The notes below the pieces were generated by a model that made no database searches, was not told where the DNA came from, and saw nothing but the letters and a program-made list of their open reading frames with translations. Of a stretch of 64,000 nt of DNA, positions 22,636-46,089 are shown in pieces. Location: assembly GCF_020536995.1 (NCBI RefSeq), contig NC_068367.1, positions 66,061,993 to 66,125,992 of the forward strand. Direction: 5' to 3'. A program made the translations under genes and the position numbers. Every line of letters begins with the position of its first letter. Position 1 is the stretch's first letter. Origin of the DNA: Dreissena polymorpha. Lineage: Eukaryota > Mollusca > Bivalvia > Myida > Dreissenidae.

Positions 22636-22958
22636 TCTATCACAGCCTTCCCAACAAGACATGTGTTAGTTACCTAGCCTTTACCACTTTACTACCGGAA
22701 TAATAGCATTAAAATATATGTCATGCTAAGTTTATCGTGAACCTATATATAAATCTTCCTTTGAGAGAGCTATGTTGACAATTATCTATTCTTACTTTCA
22801 GACGTATTTGTTTATCCCATATATTTAAACGAGATTCCCATATATGTCATTTGAGATCACTTTTTATAGATCAACATGTGTGTTCAAACAGGACTGATAT
22901 GCCAACTAGGTTTTCAATTGACTGTATATTTAAGCGGCAATTGAAATAGTATTGGTTA

Positions 22959-25416
22959 CTGTGAAACCATTTATTTTCGTCGGCACAAAATTTGCCCTTT
23001 TCATAAAAATGACTATTTTGTCCGCTCTTAAATTCGTCCATTTCTGATTTGAAAAAAAACGTCCGATTTGTTTGTAATACATGTAATACGCGGTTGCGAA
23101 AAAATCGTGCAGGGGAAATACGGTGACACTTGGTAGTCACTTGCAGGAGGTGGGCCTTGTTTGGCAAATGCCAATTAACAATTCTGTTATTTTAGGTGAT
23201 AGTAACTGTCCCTTATTATTTCATGTCATTGACACGATCTTTGTTATGATTAGCGGATAAGTGGGACTGAATAATCGTTAACGAGTGTTTTAAACAACGA
23301 AGCCAATTGCCAATTAGTCTGCATTTTTGATAAACAACAGTATTAAATCTATAAAAAAAAATGTTCTTGTTATAAAAAAACAAAGGTACGGGTTTTTATG
23401 TATATGTACAAAAATAGTAGATTCAGTTAAAACCAAACAACCAAACACAAATCAAAATGTTCTTTATTAATTTGTAACAACGCGCAGAATATGTTTCAGT
23501 CAGGTGTTGATCACACATCGTCATATTTTAATTGCGTTTAATAGTATTGTCTTTAATCCGGATTCGCCGCGTGTAGGCTGTATAATCTGCAACACCCCTG
23601 AAAAACACAATACACACAATGGGTAATAAAGTTGTTAACAATTAGCGCTAATCAACACTATTATACCTAAACGAAGTCGACGCATTCGATACAGCCTTAT
23701 TGCATTCGCGTTTTACAGGAAATGTCAGTTGTCAGTACACTGTATAATGAACACCCCTTTGCAGAGCTCCAGATAAAATTTGGGTCTAATTCTTATTTAC
23801 TCCCTATTTTAAAACTTAATTCTTATTTTACGTGTATTTATAAAATTAATTCTTAACAATATATTACAAAATAATTGTTTATTCATTGTTTTTGACACAT
23901 CAAAAAATTGAGTCATTTACGCAAGAATTTATAAATTCATCAATTATTGACGAAACCATGCTTTGGGTATTTGAATCTAATTGAAAGAATGCATGCAGCG
24001 AGGACTTTTGACTCTGAAATGGCTCTTTTGCCTTCCACGCTTCGGTCTGCCATTTTGATTTCTATGTAAAACGGTCACTGACCATTGTGTACACACCGGT
24101 CTTACTGACCTGTGTACTAACGCGCAAGGAATTGTGGGTAGCACTTCCTTTACAAGTGAAAAGTAAAAGCGAAAGTAAGTCAAGTAATCGTGCTTCTGAA
24201 AATCGCTAGCAGTCTTAATTGAGATACAAAATCGCATTTAAACATACTAAATAACATTTCTTTAAACAAAATTCCATTTTAAACACATATTTAACACCGT
24301 TTTTCTTATTATAGAAAAATATTCATTCCTACGCAGAACTTTTTTGGCGTGAGCACAAATCCCCAAATCAGGGGAATGTGATGCATCTTAGCATAGAGGT
24401 GACAATAACGAAGTGACGTCACCATCTATGTATAGAATGGGTCACTGACACTTCGGCTTAGGTCATAATGGCCTTTTGGTCGCCATTAAAGTCATGTCAA
24501 AAACTATATTTAACATTTAATTTTAATGACATTTTGGATAGGTATACAGTATATTACTTGTGTATAAAAATTACGATAAGGGAAATTAAAAAGGTACAAT
24601 AAACAGTAATGACTCGCCTGCAATACTAGGAGAACAGAATCGAGACCGTTTGGCCTTTTGACCGTTCTTAGGTGTGGCTCTTCCTCACAGCAAACGCTTG
24701 AGTGACGTTAACTTATAGTTGTAGTTTTAAATGAGCGCCTAGACGAGTCAGAACCGGGATGAAATGTTTGCCGTATATAATTTGCTACTGGAAGTTTTAC
24801 GCACGTTCGAAAATTTTGAAATCGTGTTTTATTTTTTCAATGCGTAACTTAACGCAAAGATTTTAAATCTAAATCTTTATTTAAGAAATTTAATTCCTTT
24901 TTACGCCTTTACGCATGTTATCTGGAGCACTGCCCCTTTGTGTCAAAACCGGATTTAACTTGAGTGTGAATAGTCGACTGTTTCATGTTCTTTGTATCAA
25001 TACCATCTGTGCATCTGTATTATAAGTATACCAGTCAACAAACAAGGTGCGCGCTTCCGCATATGGGTATTTGGACGTTCAAAAAATTGACCTACGATTT
25101 AGCGTTCAATCCGTCGAACGCATTAAGCAATATAACTTTTTTTTTCACTATTTCTTTATTTGCAAAAAATACTAGTGGCTTATAACTTACCTTGCAATCT
25201 TTTTTTATCGCATTTTGTGAGTGTTCGAGTGTTAATTTCGAGCCCTGTGTATATGCGTGGATTACGCTGGATTTAAATGCCTCATGCCTACGGTAATTCA
25301 GTCATATTTGTTTCAAATATGGGACATGATTGTTCGTTAGGATCTTGAATTCGTCCATCGGTCAAAGGACGAAAAAGGCGAAAATTAATGTCGGCCGAAT
25401 AATAATGGTTTCACAG
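22959..25416. mobile_element. TA-flanked DNA element with CTGTGAAACCATTTATTTTC ends
   Basis: The left end CTGTGAAACCATTTATTTTC and the right end (reverse complement CTGTGAAACCATTATTATTC) begin a ~90-bp inverted repeat that also shares 'gtcggc', 'cgcctttttc' and a 'ggacgaatt' block. TA lies on each side. No transposase frame was seen in the 2.46 kb. A hAT-like element (23762-24932) is nested inside, so the original was about 1.28 kb. Ends and TA duplication suggest a Tc1/mariner-type non-autonomous family. Confidence 0.7.
23762..24932. mobile_element. Non-autonomous hAT element with 8-bp target duplication
   Basis: The left end CAGAGCTCCAGATAA and the right end TTATCTGGAGCACTG form a 15-bp inverted repeat with one mismatch. 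The flanks are a perfect 8-bp direct repeat CCCCTTTG (23754-23761 and 24933-24940), diagnostic of the hAT superfamily. The CAG start also fits. The 1,171 bp carries no transposase frame. Inside is an AATAACG.AGTGACGTCACC block (24401-24436) also present in the element at 42365-43324. Confidence 0.85.
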
Positions 25417-26559
25417 TATGTAATATTAACAAACTATAATTACCTAATAAAATAATATGTATAATGATTTATTTGCACTGGGTCTTGATTTTTTAATGCT
25501 GTGTCCTCTCTATATTTCTTGCTCTCTATAAACCACAAAACTTGGAAACTAAAAACCAAGATGTCTTCTGTCCTGATTTTTGCACTAAAGGTTCAATTCA
25601 CAAAATATTGCATTCTCGCAGACTCTATATTACATATACCATACATTTGTTTTAGTGTAGAATCATGAAATAGACTATCACACACATGCATTGGCTACCG
25701 TGGCAACCGCGTCATCAGAGTCATGTTATTATCCAACATATTACTTTAATTTAAACCCCCAATGCTTTGAACTGTCCGTTTCAAGGCGGTGACCCCAGCC
25801 TTACTCTTCTGATGGTGTTTATGTTTCGTATTGTGCTGTTTCGCACTGTTGTGATGACATAATTTATATTGACTCTTAATAATAGATGACTGTACAGATA
25901 TACTCCCAAACCACAAGGTCAGGCAATGTATATGTGTTGCATATCATAATATATAAAGCTTAATCAGATTATGCCCATTCTGTAAAAACTGGCTGAGCCT
26001 AATTACAGTTGGGATAAACTCTGTTTGTTGCCTGCAACAGCAATGACTCTAAAGTCCTAGGTCAAGGTCACAAATGACACACTGTGTCTATCACTTCATT
26101 GTAACTCAAGTTTTTGCTCTTAAAATGCAGATGTTGGCAATGCAAAACTAGGCATGGTAGTTACAGAGCAGCATATATTACTTACAGTAAACGTGGGTGT
26201 CATGTGGGTGTTACTTGCAGAAAACAGTGAATGTTCTTCTATAAGCAAGTGTACATTTTTCTATAGCTCATTTACATTTATTGTATTAAAATAGGTTGTA
26301 AACAGCAATGATATAGCAATATTGCATTGGATGTGGTGTAACCCTAGCCATATGGCAGTCTTGGGTCGAACTTCACTCTGGAAGTCTTTTCATTATCTAC
26401 TCCCATGGCACTGAGGACAAGTTCAGAAAACAGACTCTAGGGTGTCTTAATTAAACCTTGGACTTTTCAGCAATCAAGCTAAAATATATATGTTGTCATT
26501 TATAGTGTTAAACATAATTTTTAACCATTTTTCATTTATCTTAATATAAACAAATTGAA

Positions 26560-27412
26560 AGGCCTTTACAGCTAAGTGAAAACCTAAGTTGTGCCAGTCC
26601 CCTACAGAGATCTATATTATAGGAATGCCCATTGTCCCTCTGCAATAAGTCATGCCATTAGTATGTCTGTTATAAGTGTGTAAAACTTGCCTCAAATGAT
26701 GTGCAGAAGCCATGAACCATTGATGCTGACTCAAGGTCAGGGTCGTACTTGAAGGTTTAAGGTGTGCCCCTACATTTATTTTCTGCTCAGTATGTCCTAT
26801 ACTTTTTGGTGGATTTTCATGAAGGTTATTGGCTTCAATATTTATGTTTTTTAGATTATGTGCAGAAGGCATTAGTCATTCGCTTCAACTCTATATCAAG
26901 GTCAAAAGTTAGATCCTCTATTTTCAAGTCTGATCAATATCTCCTATACCCATGTAAGGCTTTTTATTAGCTTGGCTACAATTTTTAGGTCATTAAGATG
27001 ATGTGAATGAGGAACGAGTCAGTCATGCCTGTGTAAGGTCAAGGTCATACTGCAAGGTCAATATGTATAAGTTTTAGCTTCTTTTTTTAGTCGAGGCTGT
27101 ATCTCCTATACCCATGGAAGGAGTTGTATTTATCTAGACTACAGTGTTTAGGCCATAGAGACAGTGCAGAAGAAATGGTAGAGTCCCACTGGCTGAAGGT
27201 CAAGGTTTTAAGATAAAATATATTTTTAACATGTTCAGTCTATATCTACTATACCCATTGAAGGATTTGTATCAAGTTTTGCAACAAGGATTAGTGATTG
27301 GGACAATGTTCAAAAGGCATGCGTTAGTAACACTTTCTCAAAATTAAGGTCACTACTTCAAGGTCATAACAATCTTTGTGGAAGATATTGCTGTCTCTTG
27401 GGCTTCCTTGTT
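26560..27412 (+). repeat. Diverged tandem-core repeat ('tatctcctatacccatg' units)
   Basis: Phrases 'tctcctatacccatg', 'aggtcaaggtcat' and a 'gcagaaggcat' text recur about four times at roughly 190-bp intervals. No clear ends could be set. It is non-coding. Between 25420 and 26560 nothing else was recognised. Confidence 0.45.
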
Positions 27413-27413
27413 T

Positions 27414-28400
27414 ATTAGCTCATCTATTTTTTGAAAAAAAAATATGAGCTATTGTCATCACCTTCGCGTCGGCGTCGGCGTCCGGTTAAGTTTTGCGTTT
27501 AGGTCCACTTTTCTCAGAAAGTATCAATGCTATTGCATTCAAACTTGGTACACTTACTTACTATCATGAGGGGACTGGGCAGGCAAAGTTAGATAACTCT
27601 GGCATGCATTTTGACAGAATTATGTGCCCTTTTTATACTTAAAAAATTGAAAATTTTGGTTAAGTTTTGTGTTTAGGTCCATTTTATTCCTTAAGTATCA
27701 AAGCTATGGCTTTCATACTTGCAACACTTACTAACTATCATAAGGGGACTGTGCAGGCAAAGTAATGTAACTCTGACTGGCATTTTGACAGAATTATGTG
27801 CCCTTTTTATACTTAGAAAATAGAAAATTTGGTTAAGTTTTGTGTTTAGGTCCACTTTATTCCTACAGTATCAAAGCTATTGCTTTCATACTTGCAACAC
27901 TTATTAACTATCATAAGGGGACTGTGCAGGCAAAATTATGTAACTCTGACTGGCATTTGGACGGAATTATGGGCCCTTTATACTCAGAAAATTGAAAATT
28001 CTGTTAAGTTTTGTGTTTTGGTCCACTTTACCCCTAAAGTATCATAGATATTGCTTTCATACTTGGAACACTCGCAAACTATCATAAGGGTACAGTAAAA
28101 GGACAATATGCATAACTCTGGTTGTTATTTTTACGGAATTATGGCCCTTTTTTGACTTAGTAACTTTGAATTTATGGTTAAATTTTGTGTTTCGATCCAC
28201 TTTACTTCTTAAGTATCAAGGCTATTGCTTTCAAACTTCAATTATTTTCATGCTATCATGAGGTTACTGTACCTGGCAAGTTGAATTTTACCTTGACCTT
28301 TGAATGACCTTGACTCGCAAGGTCAAATTATTAAATTTTGCTAAAATTGCCATAACTTCTTTAGTTATGATATTAGATTTGATTGAGACTTTGACAAAAC
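27414..28400 (+). repeat. Family-D tandem-core repeat, about 5 units
   Basis: The header TTAGCTCATCTATTTTTTG and the 'ttcgcgtcggcgtcggcg' tract are followed by ~185-bp units containing 'ttaagttttgtgtttaggtc', 'actatcataaggggactg' and 'gaattatgtgccctttt'. The end contains 'aatgaccttgac'. It is non-coding. Confidence 0.65.
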
Positions 28401-28438
28401 TACTCTTACCTGACATACCACAATAGACTCCACCCAAA

Positions 28439-28890
28439 CCATCCCCCCCCCCCGTGAACCCCCCTCCCTCCCCAATTTATTTATATTTTTTATTTTTTAT
28501 TTTTAAAGATCATCTCACAAATGATCACCACACCCTCACACTATACCCCCCCCACCCCACCCACCCCCCAATTTTTGTTTTGAAACGGTTAAAAACACAA
28601 ATATTTATTTTTATTATTTTATGTTTGAAATACCATCCAACCATCGCACCCAAGAATCCCCCCCCACCCCCCCTCCCCCCACCCGAACCCCCCCCCCCCC
28701 CCCTCTAAATTTTTTTTTTTTTTTTTAAGATCATCTCACAAATTACCACCACACCCTCACACTATACCCCCCCCCCCCACCCCCAATTTAAAAAAAATAA
28801 AATAAAACACAAATATTTATTTTTATTATTTTATGTTTGAAATACCGTCCATCCATCGCACCCAAGAATTCCCCCCCCCTCCTCGAAAAT
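28439..28890 (+). repeat. Poly-C / A+T duplicated low-complexity tract
   Basis: Two ~220-bp copies share 'aagatcatctcacaaat', 'caccacaccctcacactat', 'aaatatttatttttattatt' and 'atgtttgaaataccrtcc', each with runs of 7-15 Cs. The plus-strand frame through it is proline-rich and not credible as a protein. From 28900 to 29575 there is AT-rich sequence, which would include the promoter of the downstream B-box gene. Confidence 0.7.
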
Positions 28891-29599
28891 TTTTTTTTGC
28901 ATTTTATTACGTGCAATTTTTAACTTGTAGGATGCCCCATATTACGTTCAATTTTTAACTTGTACACGTCCCATGTTATTACATGCAATTTTTCCTTAAG
29001 ATTTTATATAAAAAATGGTATGATGTTTTAATTGTAAAAATAGCCATTTGTATTTTAAATACTTAACATAGCAATTACGAACAGTTCTATGTTAAAGCAA
29101 AATTAACTGACATCGATGATAAATATACAATTGGTGTCCTTCTCTTACAACTTGCTTTTTTACATTGTACATAAATGTCGGTCCATTAATCAATATGCAT
29201 TTAAACTCACTGCATTTTGCCTTCCAATCTGTTAAACATGATCTTATTTTCAATTAGGTATCTTTTCCACAGTTTGAAATATAATATCTTTAATACCCAC
29301 GTGACCCAATAGTCCCATTACAGTTTACATAGTTACACTGTTCACTGATGTCATACCATTGAATGTCATTTGACAGTTTATTTGGTACTTGTTTAGTTCA
29401 AAATACTTGATTGCTTATTGAGGTTGAACTTGACTTGTGTACAGTAAAGATGTTGTGATTGCTTGACTTTTAAATACACAAAGATTTAAATCGTGTCTTT
29501 TCTGGACTAGTTATTCGTATTCACAGAGATACTGTGAAATTAAGAATTTTCCTCAACTTAAGCTGTTAGTTTTGTGTGCTTAAACAGTCAGTTATCAAA

Positions 29600-39597
<9,998 letters not shown>

Positions 39598-40013
39598 TGT
39601 GTACATGTATGTATTAGTTGTTGTTATTAGTGATTAGTATTTCAATGACAATGTGTTAATTGTTTAGCATACGAACATAGAAGTGTGTGATGTTACAATA
39701 CAACATTAGTGTGTAGTTAAAGATACAAATAATTTATGTGCACATATTGTTATCTGATTATACAATGTGAGGGTTTTTGTTTGAACATAAGATATAATGC
39801 ATATTATGTTATGTTGCCATAACGTTTGTGTCATTATGGTCCTAACATTTAGTTCTTGTAAACTTTGCATGAAAAAAACAAAGCATTTCAACTGAAAATT
39901 TCATATTTCTACATATATGCACATGTACATAGCAACTGAGGCTATTTTTAGACTTTCATTTCTATAAACACCATGATGCCATGTAAGAAATGTATATGGA
40001 TGAATACTTTTTT

Positions 40014-40019
40014 AATAAA
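40014..40019 (+). promoter_or_regulatory. Poly(A) signal of the TRIM-like gene
   Basis: AATAAA about 420 bp after the stop codon, in AT-rich 3' untranslated sequence. Confidence 0.5.
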
Positions 40020-40200
40020 GTATGACATTGTTTAAGTTATCTTTGGAGGAGTGTATATTGATATTTTAAGCAATGTTTACAGAAAGGTAACACTTGATGT
40101 GAGATTGATTAATTTGCCATATTTTATGATGTTGAACATGTCTTATACTTTTTTTATTACATTTATGTAAATGTGTGTGAGTCCTAAATATACATACAAG

Positions 40201-40287
40201 AAATACATCGAGCTACTCTGCTGCTCCAGTTGCTGCTGGGTCGAGACAACGATGTTGAGGATGTGGGGGACAAGCATGAAGCAGAAG
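40201..40287 (+). CDS. Possible isolated coding exon (unrecognised)
   Basis: A GC-rich 87-bp stretch reads HRATLLLQLLLGRDNDVEDV + GDKHEAE and ends at GAAG/GTAAAAG, a plausible donor. The frame is amphipathic and acidic, unlike the surrounding AT-rich text. The acceptor side (ATACATACAAG) is weak. It may be an exon of a gene continuing into the islands at 44.5-51 kb; I do not recognise the product. Confidence 0.3.
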
Positions 40288-41449
40288 GTAAAAGAGACGC
40301 TTTGTCAGGCCCTTTCTTCTCCACTTTGGGAAAAAATGCAATTTTGGGATTTTGAATTTGTTTCATGCTTAAAGTCCATTGATTTGGGAAAAACACATTT
40401 AATATAAGTATTAATAATACTTCAAATGATAGGAATAAAATCCTATTATAATAGTTATAAACTTTGTTAGATCTAATTGAAACATAATTGAGATATAATT
40501 TTCATAAGGAACAGCATATAACACGCTTTGGGTATGGGTCTGTTTAACAGACCCATAAATACTCAAGGAAAAGCCCTGCTTGTGTATTTCCTGTTTATTA
40601 AGATGAAGTGGAAAATAATGGTATGAGTTTACATAAGGTAAAATATCCTTTTAAATTGTTTGTTTTTTGTAAAATCATATATACTCGTCCGCATGTTATT
40701 TCGTGGTTAAAAAAGACTCATGGACGTGGTAGTTAATGCGTGACTTTCTCAGTTCGGAAACAATAAATATGGAATTTGTGTCAGTTATTTTCCAGTATAT
40801 TTGTATTTAATTTGTGGATTGTTCAACCCTTAAAATCAATAAAAAATAATGTCCCGCAAATAATATTTTTTTTGCAGTGTATAAATAAGTTAAGTGGACG
40901 AGAATGATATGATATGATTTCACAGAAGGTAAAATGGCGTCTATTTTGTGTATATCGTGTTTACAGTACAACTTATTTTGCTTGATGATCAATAACTCAA
41001 ACCCTTCTCCAGCTTGATGCTTTCCAACTTACCGATACAGACACCTCAGAAACACAACACCACAATAATTTCTGTCATCCCCATGCAGGCTTTGAGTTTT
41101 TATAAAGCTGTGAAATATTCAATTATGCCTATTTGATTGGAATCTATTCCATCTAATGCCGTATAGAGTATGTTTGCGAGGAGGTGTTAAGTTTTCATTG
41201 TGTATACAGTGTTGTTTTTTTTGTCAAAACAGGCCCCGTCACAAAGGAGCATGATTTACATAAAACCACCATTTTTTCACGGGATATTATGCGTTCTTGT
41301 TAGTTTCATGGAATAAATGTGTTTTGTTTTATGGAGTTAACGAGTATTGAAAAGTGTAAAGAAAAATAATTAAATGGGAAAATTTGTATGGGAAAATAAT
41401 TAAAACAAGCATTTCGTTGAATTGCTGCCCACGCCAATATGCTTCTGGA

Positions 41450-41850
41450 CACAAAAGTATTATATTTGACACTCAAAACAACATGGTTTCAAGATACAAA
41501 GGGCCATAACTCCGTTATTAACAGATGGTGTACAATGTCATTTGGCGTGCATCATCCTCTTATCCATATATATATTCATTTCATGTTTCAATAAAATCTG
41601 CCAAAGCACTTTAAAAATATGGCTCCGGACACACAAAAAGCATTTTTCAAGAAACAAATGGCCATATCTCTATTATTAACTGATGGTGTACAATGCCATT
41701 TGGCATGCATCATACTCTTATCCATATGCATACTCATACCAAGTTTCAATGAAATCCGCCAAAGCACTTACAAGGTATGGCTCCGGACAGAAGGACTGAC
41801 AGACAATGCCAAAACAATATCTCTCCGCCTATGGCGGGGGATAATAATAA
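41450..41850 (+). repeat. Tandem-core repeat ending CTCCGCCTATGGCGGGGGAT
   Basis: Two ~165-bp units share 'ctccggacacac', 'gggccataactccgttatta', 'gatggtgtacaatg' and 'gtttcaatgaaatccgccaa'. The tail has a small hairpin (CCGCCTATGGCGG). It is non-coding. Confidence 0.55.
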
Positions 41851-42364
41851 GTAAAGAAACTCGTATTGAGCACCTCTAAACTCACAATTTCGCACTGAAA
41901 GAAGCCCAAACACGTTTTAATAATATTATATTTCTTCTACGATATAGCATATAAGAAGTTTACAGTATATTTACTGTATTCTGTTATATAAGTTAATGTT
42001 ATTTGCTCTTGAAAGACCTTTATAAATCTAAGCACCGACAATGGAAGCCATATGTCTTATCAGGCATTATTATAATAATTTTCATTGTTCAAACATTTCT
42101 ACGTGAAGGATTGATCTGCAATTTGGCATGCACATTGAGGATAGATGAAAAATGATAAGGAAGTGCATATTTTTTGCATTTTAAACAGTTCAGGTTGCCT
42201 TATAGGTTACATTATACTAAATAATTGTTTCATGTAGGGCTATACTCACACAAAAAATCATATTTTACTCGAAGCCATGATTAACACTTTAGACTGGTGT
42301 TCTTGCTTTATCTCTTGGATATATTGGAAGGGAGAGAAAAGATGCTCGCTACTTAATCCCTGAC

Positions 42365-43324
42365 CATACATGCCATACGTCCCGGATTGTCCGGGACAGT
42401 CCCGGAAATGAAGAACTTGTCCCGCTGTCCCGGAAATCTGTCAAATGTCCCGGAATTTACAAAATCCATATATACATGTACCTTATCTTAGGCTTAACTG
42501 CACCTCGAATCTGTGTATATCTGCAGCGTCTCCATGACAATGCCTACCCGAATAGGCAGACTACGCTACGTGTCAAAATCGGTCAATTAACAGGGGTCCT
42601 GTTATCATATCAATTGTCTCATGTTCGCGGTCAAACCGAAAAGGCGGCATTGTTTAATGTGTTTGTTAATTGACTTTAATCTACTACGTCATTATTTCCC
42701 GCTGCGTAAGGGCAAAGGATAGTTGTTCACACATCTGAAGTCCAACATCGCTGATTAAAAAATTAAAAGCAGTTTATGTTCGCACGTTTAACCGATAAAG
42801 AAGTTGAGTAAAAAAGTAAGCTTATAAAAACGTCATCCTGTCCGGATTTTAAGTTGACGATCTACCAGTACTGTTTTGTTGTATTTGTTTTATTGTGATT
42901 GGTTGTATGTATTGTGAATTGATTTGAGTTGACGATCTAACGGTACTGTATTGTTGTATTTTTTATTATATAAATGTTATAAATGAATAAAGGCGTATCA
43001 ACAACTACGCGTTATACACCGGTCTTAATAACAATAACGCAGTGACGTCACCATCTATGTTTAGAACGCTTACACTGAAAACACGTGGCTTGTATCTAGT
43101 AACGGAAGTAGTAATGTTTAATTTGACGTTAATAGATCAAGTGTATTTCAGATAGGCTTTCGAACTTTTTGCAATTAACGATGCGAAACACACAAAAAAC
43201 GTACCAAAAATGCATATGTCTATAAATATCGCTACATTTTATACATGTCCCGGAAAATCGGCAAAAGTCCCGGACAATTTAACTCAATGTCCCTGAATTG
43301 GTCTGAAAATTTATGGCATGTATG
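42365..43324. mobile_element. Non-autonomous hAT element with 8-bp target duplication TCCCTGAC
   Basis: The ends CATACATGCCATA and TATGGCATGTATG are a perfect 13-bp inverted repeat. TCCCTGAC flanks both sides (42357-42364, 43325-43332). Subterminal regions repeat GTCCCGGA-type motifs on both sides (GTCCGGGACAGTCCCGGAAA; AAGTCCCGGACAATTT). The 960 bp has no transposase frame. It contains the AACAATAACGCAGTGACGTC block (43030-43065) shared with 23762-24932. Confidence 0.88.
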
Positions 43325-43985
43325 TCCCTGACATATGATAAAGTTAGAGACTTAAGTATACAAATTTGGCCTGTAAACAGTTACATTGCACTAGAAAATG
43401 GCCGGAAAATCTAAGGCGCAAAAGAAGTAGAGTTTGACTTGAGTAAAGTTAATGTTTGGTTTTAACATGACATATCTTTTTTATTGCTTAAATCTATTCA
43501 GCTTAGAATGAACTTTCAGAAAAAGTATGGTTATGGTGGTCTCTATGTTCTAAATGTTGCATTTATTTTCTCTTAAAGTTGCCGCTTTTACATTGAATTA
43601 TATAGGGAAATAATTTAGTATATTGTGGCCTTTAATTAATTTAGCTTACACTAACAAGGGAGAGAACTGTCAATATGTACCAGCAGTAAGTTGTTGCCAT
43701 TAAATTGTTTCATATTTTATTAAAATGTAATATGTCTTACAACTTTTATGACATGATGATTTACTTTGGAACTGTTGTCTAGTGTGAAATTAAACAGAGT
43801 TTAACACCAAAGACCTGTAAAGGCATGGTAAAAATGGTGTGTGTGATTTTGTAACTTTGGGAATACATTAATATGAAGTTGTTGCCTCCCATTTATTATT
43901 ATCCCCCGCAGTTCATATCCCCCACTCTAGTGTTATGCAGGAAAAAAACTGGCTAAAAACATCAATGAGCCACGCTGTGAAATAA

Positions 43986-44205
43986 TAGGGCTTAATGCAT
44001 GTGCTTAGATTGTAGTCCCAGATTAGCCTGTGCAGTCCGCACAGGCTACTTAGGGACAATAATTACCTCTTTAAAGGTATGTTTTGTTGAAAATAAGTAT
44101 CTTCTTTTGTGAAAATCCAGTATGATCAGAAAGTGTCCTCCCTGATTTGCTTATGTGGATTTCACATGCTAATCTGGGACGAAAGCTTCTAATATTGATG
44201 AGCGG
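43986..44205. mobile_element. Palindromic MITE (family K), single copy
   Basis: It starts AGGGCTTAATGCATGTGC, holds the hairpin TAGCCTGTGCAGTCCGCACA and ends CTAATCTGGGACGAAAGC. The right half is roughly the reverse complement of the left. Pieces of the same family occur at 47273-47790, 56872-58770 and 59890-59998. Confidence 0.65.
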
Positions 44206-44510
44206 CAATTTGGCTTATAAAATTACACTGAAAGTTAAGTAAGAATAATATCTATGAATTTACAGGTTATTAAAGCATTAGCCAACACTTGTAATGTTTT
44301 AATCCGAAATGGTTTAATTGCATTAATTTTCATTAATTGCTATTTAGGACAAGGCACCAATGAAATGCCAAATTAGAAATTTAGATAATTATGTTTTGCT
44401 GTTGAAAACCTTCACATCCAATCAAGAGGCATATATGTAGTGTATTATACATTGTAATATAAAAATGTGTTACAAGTTCATATCCCCCAATCTAGTGTTG
44501 TTGTTTTCAG

Positions 44511-45309
44511 GAGAGCACCAGCAGTGATATCAAGTTGGCCAACCAACAGCACCAGTCGGGCCTGCAGGAGCCCCAACACAAAACAATCCTTTCCCTCCCC
44601 TGATCCCTAGCTCCTCCCACTGGACCTCCGGCTTCAAATGGTCAGCATCGTTACACAAGTCTGTTCTGCAATAAATCCTCAGCACGTCAAGTTTTCACGC
44701 GCTGTTATGAACAACCGAAATGTCTGTGTCGAGATTTCCCCAAGCAAGCCCGAGTAGTTTTGTTTAGCTCTAGTGCCCGAGTAGGAGGAGTGTTACAGAA
44801 GCGAGACGTTATAGCAGCACTTATGGTAACGCTAACAGTTAACGCTAACAGTTAGTTCTCGCTGTGGACATCACGAAGAATCTCACGAAGAATGAAACGT
44901 TGAATAGTTTGTTTAATTCTTTATAAGACAGCTATATATTCAGCGAGGAACGGGAGCAAATCAAGGAACAATTGAGACGATTCATTCAGAAGAATATCTG
45001 CTGCAGATAGTTAGGACAGTAGTAGCGTTACGGACTGTCCTCAGCGCACAATATATTCATGTGGTGCACCTCAGACGCAAATTCCCCCCATTATTGAAAA
45101 CAAGTTGCTAAAAGTAAACACGCCCAGTTTTGCAATCTGAGCCCAAACGGCATCGCATTGAATTGAGACTAAAGGAGGCTTAAAAACATGACACCAGTTT
45201 TGTTGTAAGGTACGCCCTTCGACTCTCAACCCGAAGTTTATCAGAACTCAAATTTGGCCCTTAACAATATCTGCGAAGCCAGCATATCAGCTCAGCTTCT
45301 GAGCTTCAG
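44511..45309 (+). other. Exon-like island 1
   Basis: It is preceded by a good acceptor (GTTGTTGTTTTCAG) and followed by CTTCAG/GTGAGA. It is GC-richer than its surroundings. The first 30 codons are open (SSDIKLANQQHQSGLQE). Further short open stretches lie in other frames, for example SEEREQIKEQLRRFIQKNIC near 44950. It may be a terminal coding exon plus untranslated RNA, a decayed gene or a non-coding transcript. Its first codons resemble those of island 6 (50878). Confidence 0.35.
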
Positions 45310-45577
45310 GTGAGACCTTACAGTGTTATTAATTTTGTCAAAGATTGGGCCTAAATTCAGCCCCATTCCTCAAAAAGTCTATAGAAAAATAAATATTTAA
45401 TACTGGTTAAAATTTACAATGCAATATTTGCCAAAAAAAGTGTTTGATACGTTGCAACAATGAGTTACTTGCCTTATTAAGCTGTGTAAGTTGAAACTTA
45501 GTACAATTAAAATACAAATCAAAAATTCTAAATTGTTAAGTATTTGTGTTCACGTATAACTGATCATGATTTTTATT

Positions 45578-45675
45578 ATGCCCCCCTTCGAAGAAGAGGG
45601 GGTATATTGCTTTGCACATGTCGGTCTGTCGGTCGGTCTACCAGGTGGTTTCCGGACGATAACTCAAGAACGCTT
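45578..45675 (+). repeat. Family-A head fragment
   Basis: ATGCCCCCCTTCGAAGAAG through 'gataactcaagaacgcttg', then an abrupt change to unrelated sequence. Only the first ~100 bp of the family is present. Confidence 0.7.
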
Positions 45676-46089
45676 GTTTAAATTAGAAACCGGATGTTTG
45701 CAAAGACAAAATCACTATACTGCTTTTATATCCTTATGCACACACTTTCAACGCCAGTGACTAAACTTTACATCTAAGGTCTGTCTTACAAAACAATGGC
45801 ATAAAATGTAGACATCAACTAGTATCTTGCGTAATAAGTTGTGCACATTTAAATAAATACAGTCTCATATTTTAAGTTGTTTAGTGTCATGTTAAAAGTT
45901 TATTGTTTTACAGTTAAAGTTGCCGAGTATCACATCTAAAATAATGTAGTCTTACATTTTAAGTTGTTAATTCTCACATTTAAAGTTGTAAAGTTTCACA
46001 ATGAAAGTTGTTTTAGTCAAAACTATTTATGGGGAAAGTCTCGCACTTAAAATTACTGAAGTCATGCCTGTTTTTTTATATTTATTTTA

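Noticed and set aside
28454-28708. 84-codon proline-rich frame
   Set aside because: Produced by poly-C runs in a duplicated low-complexity tract.
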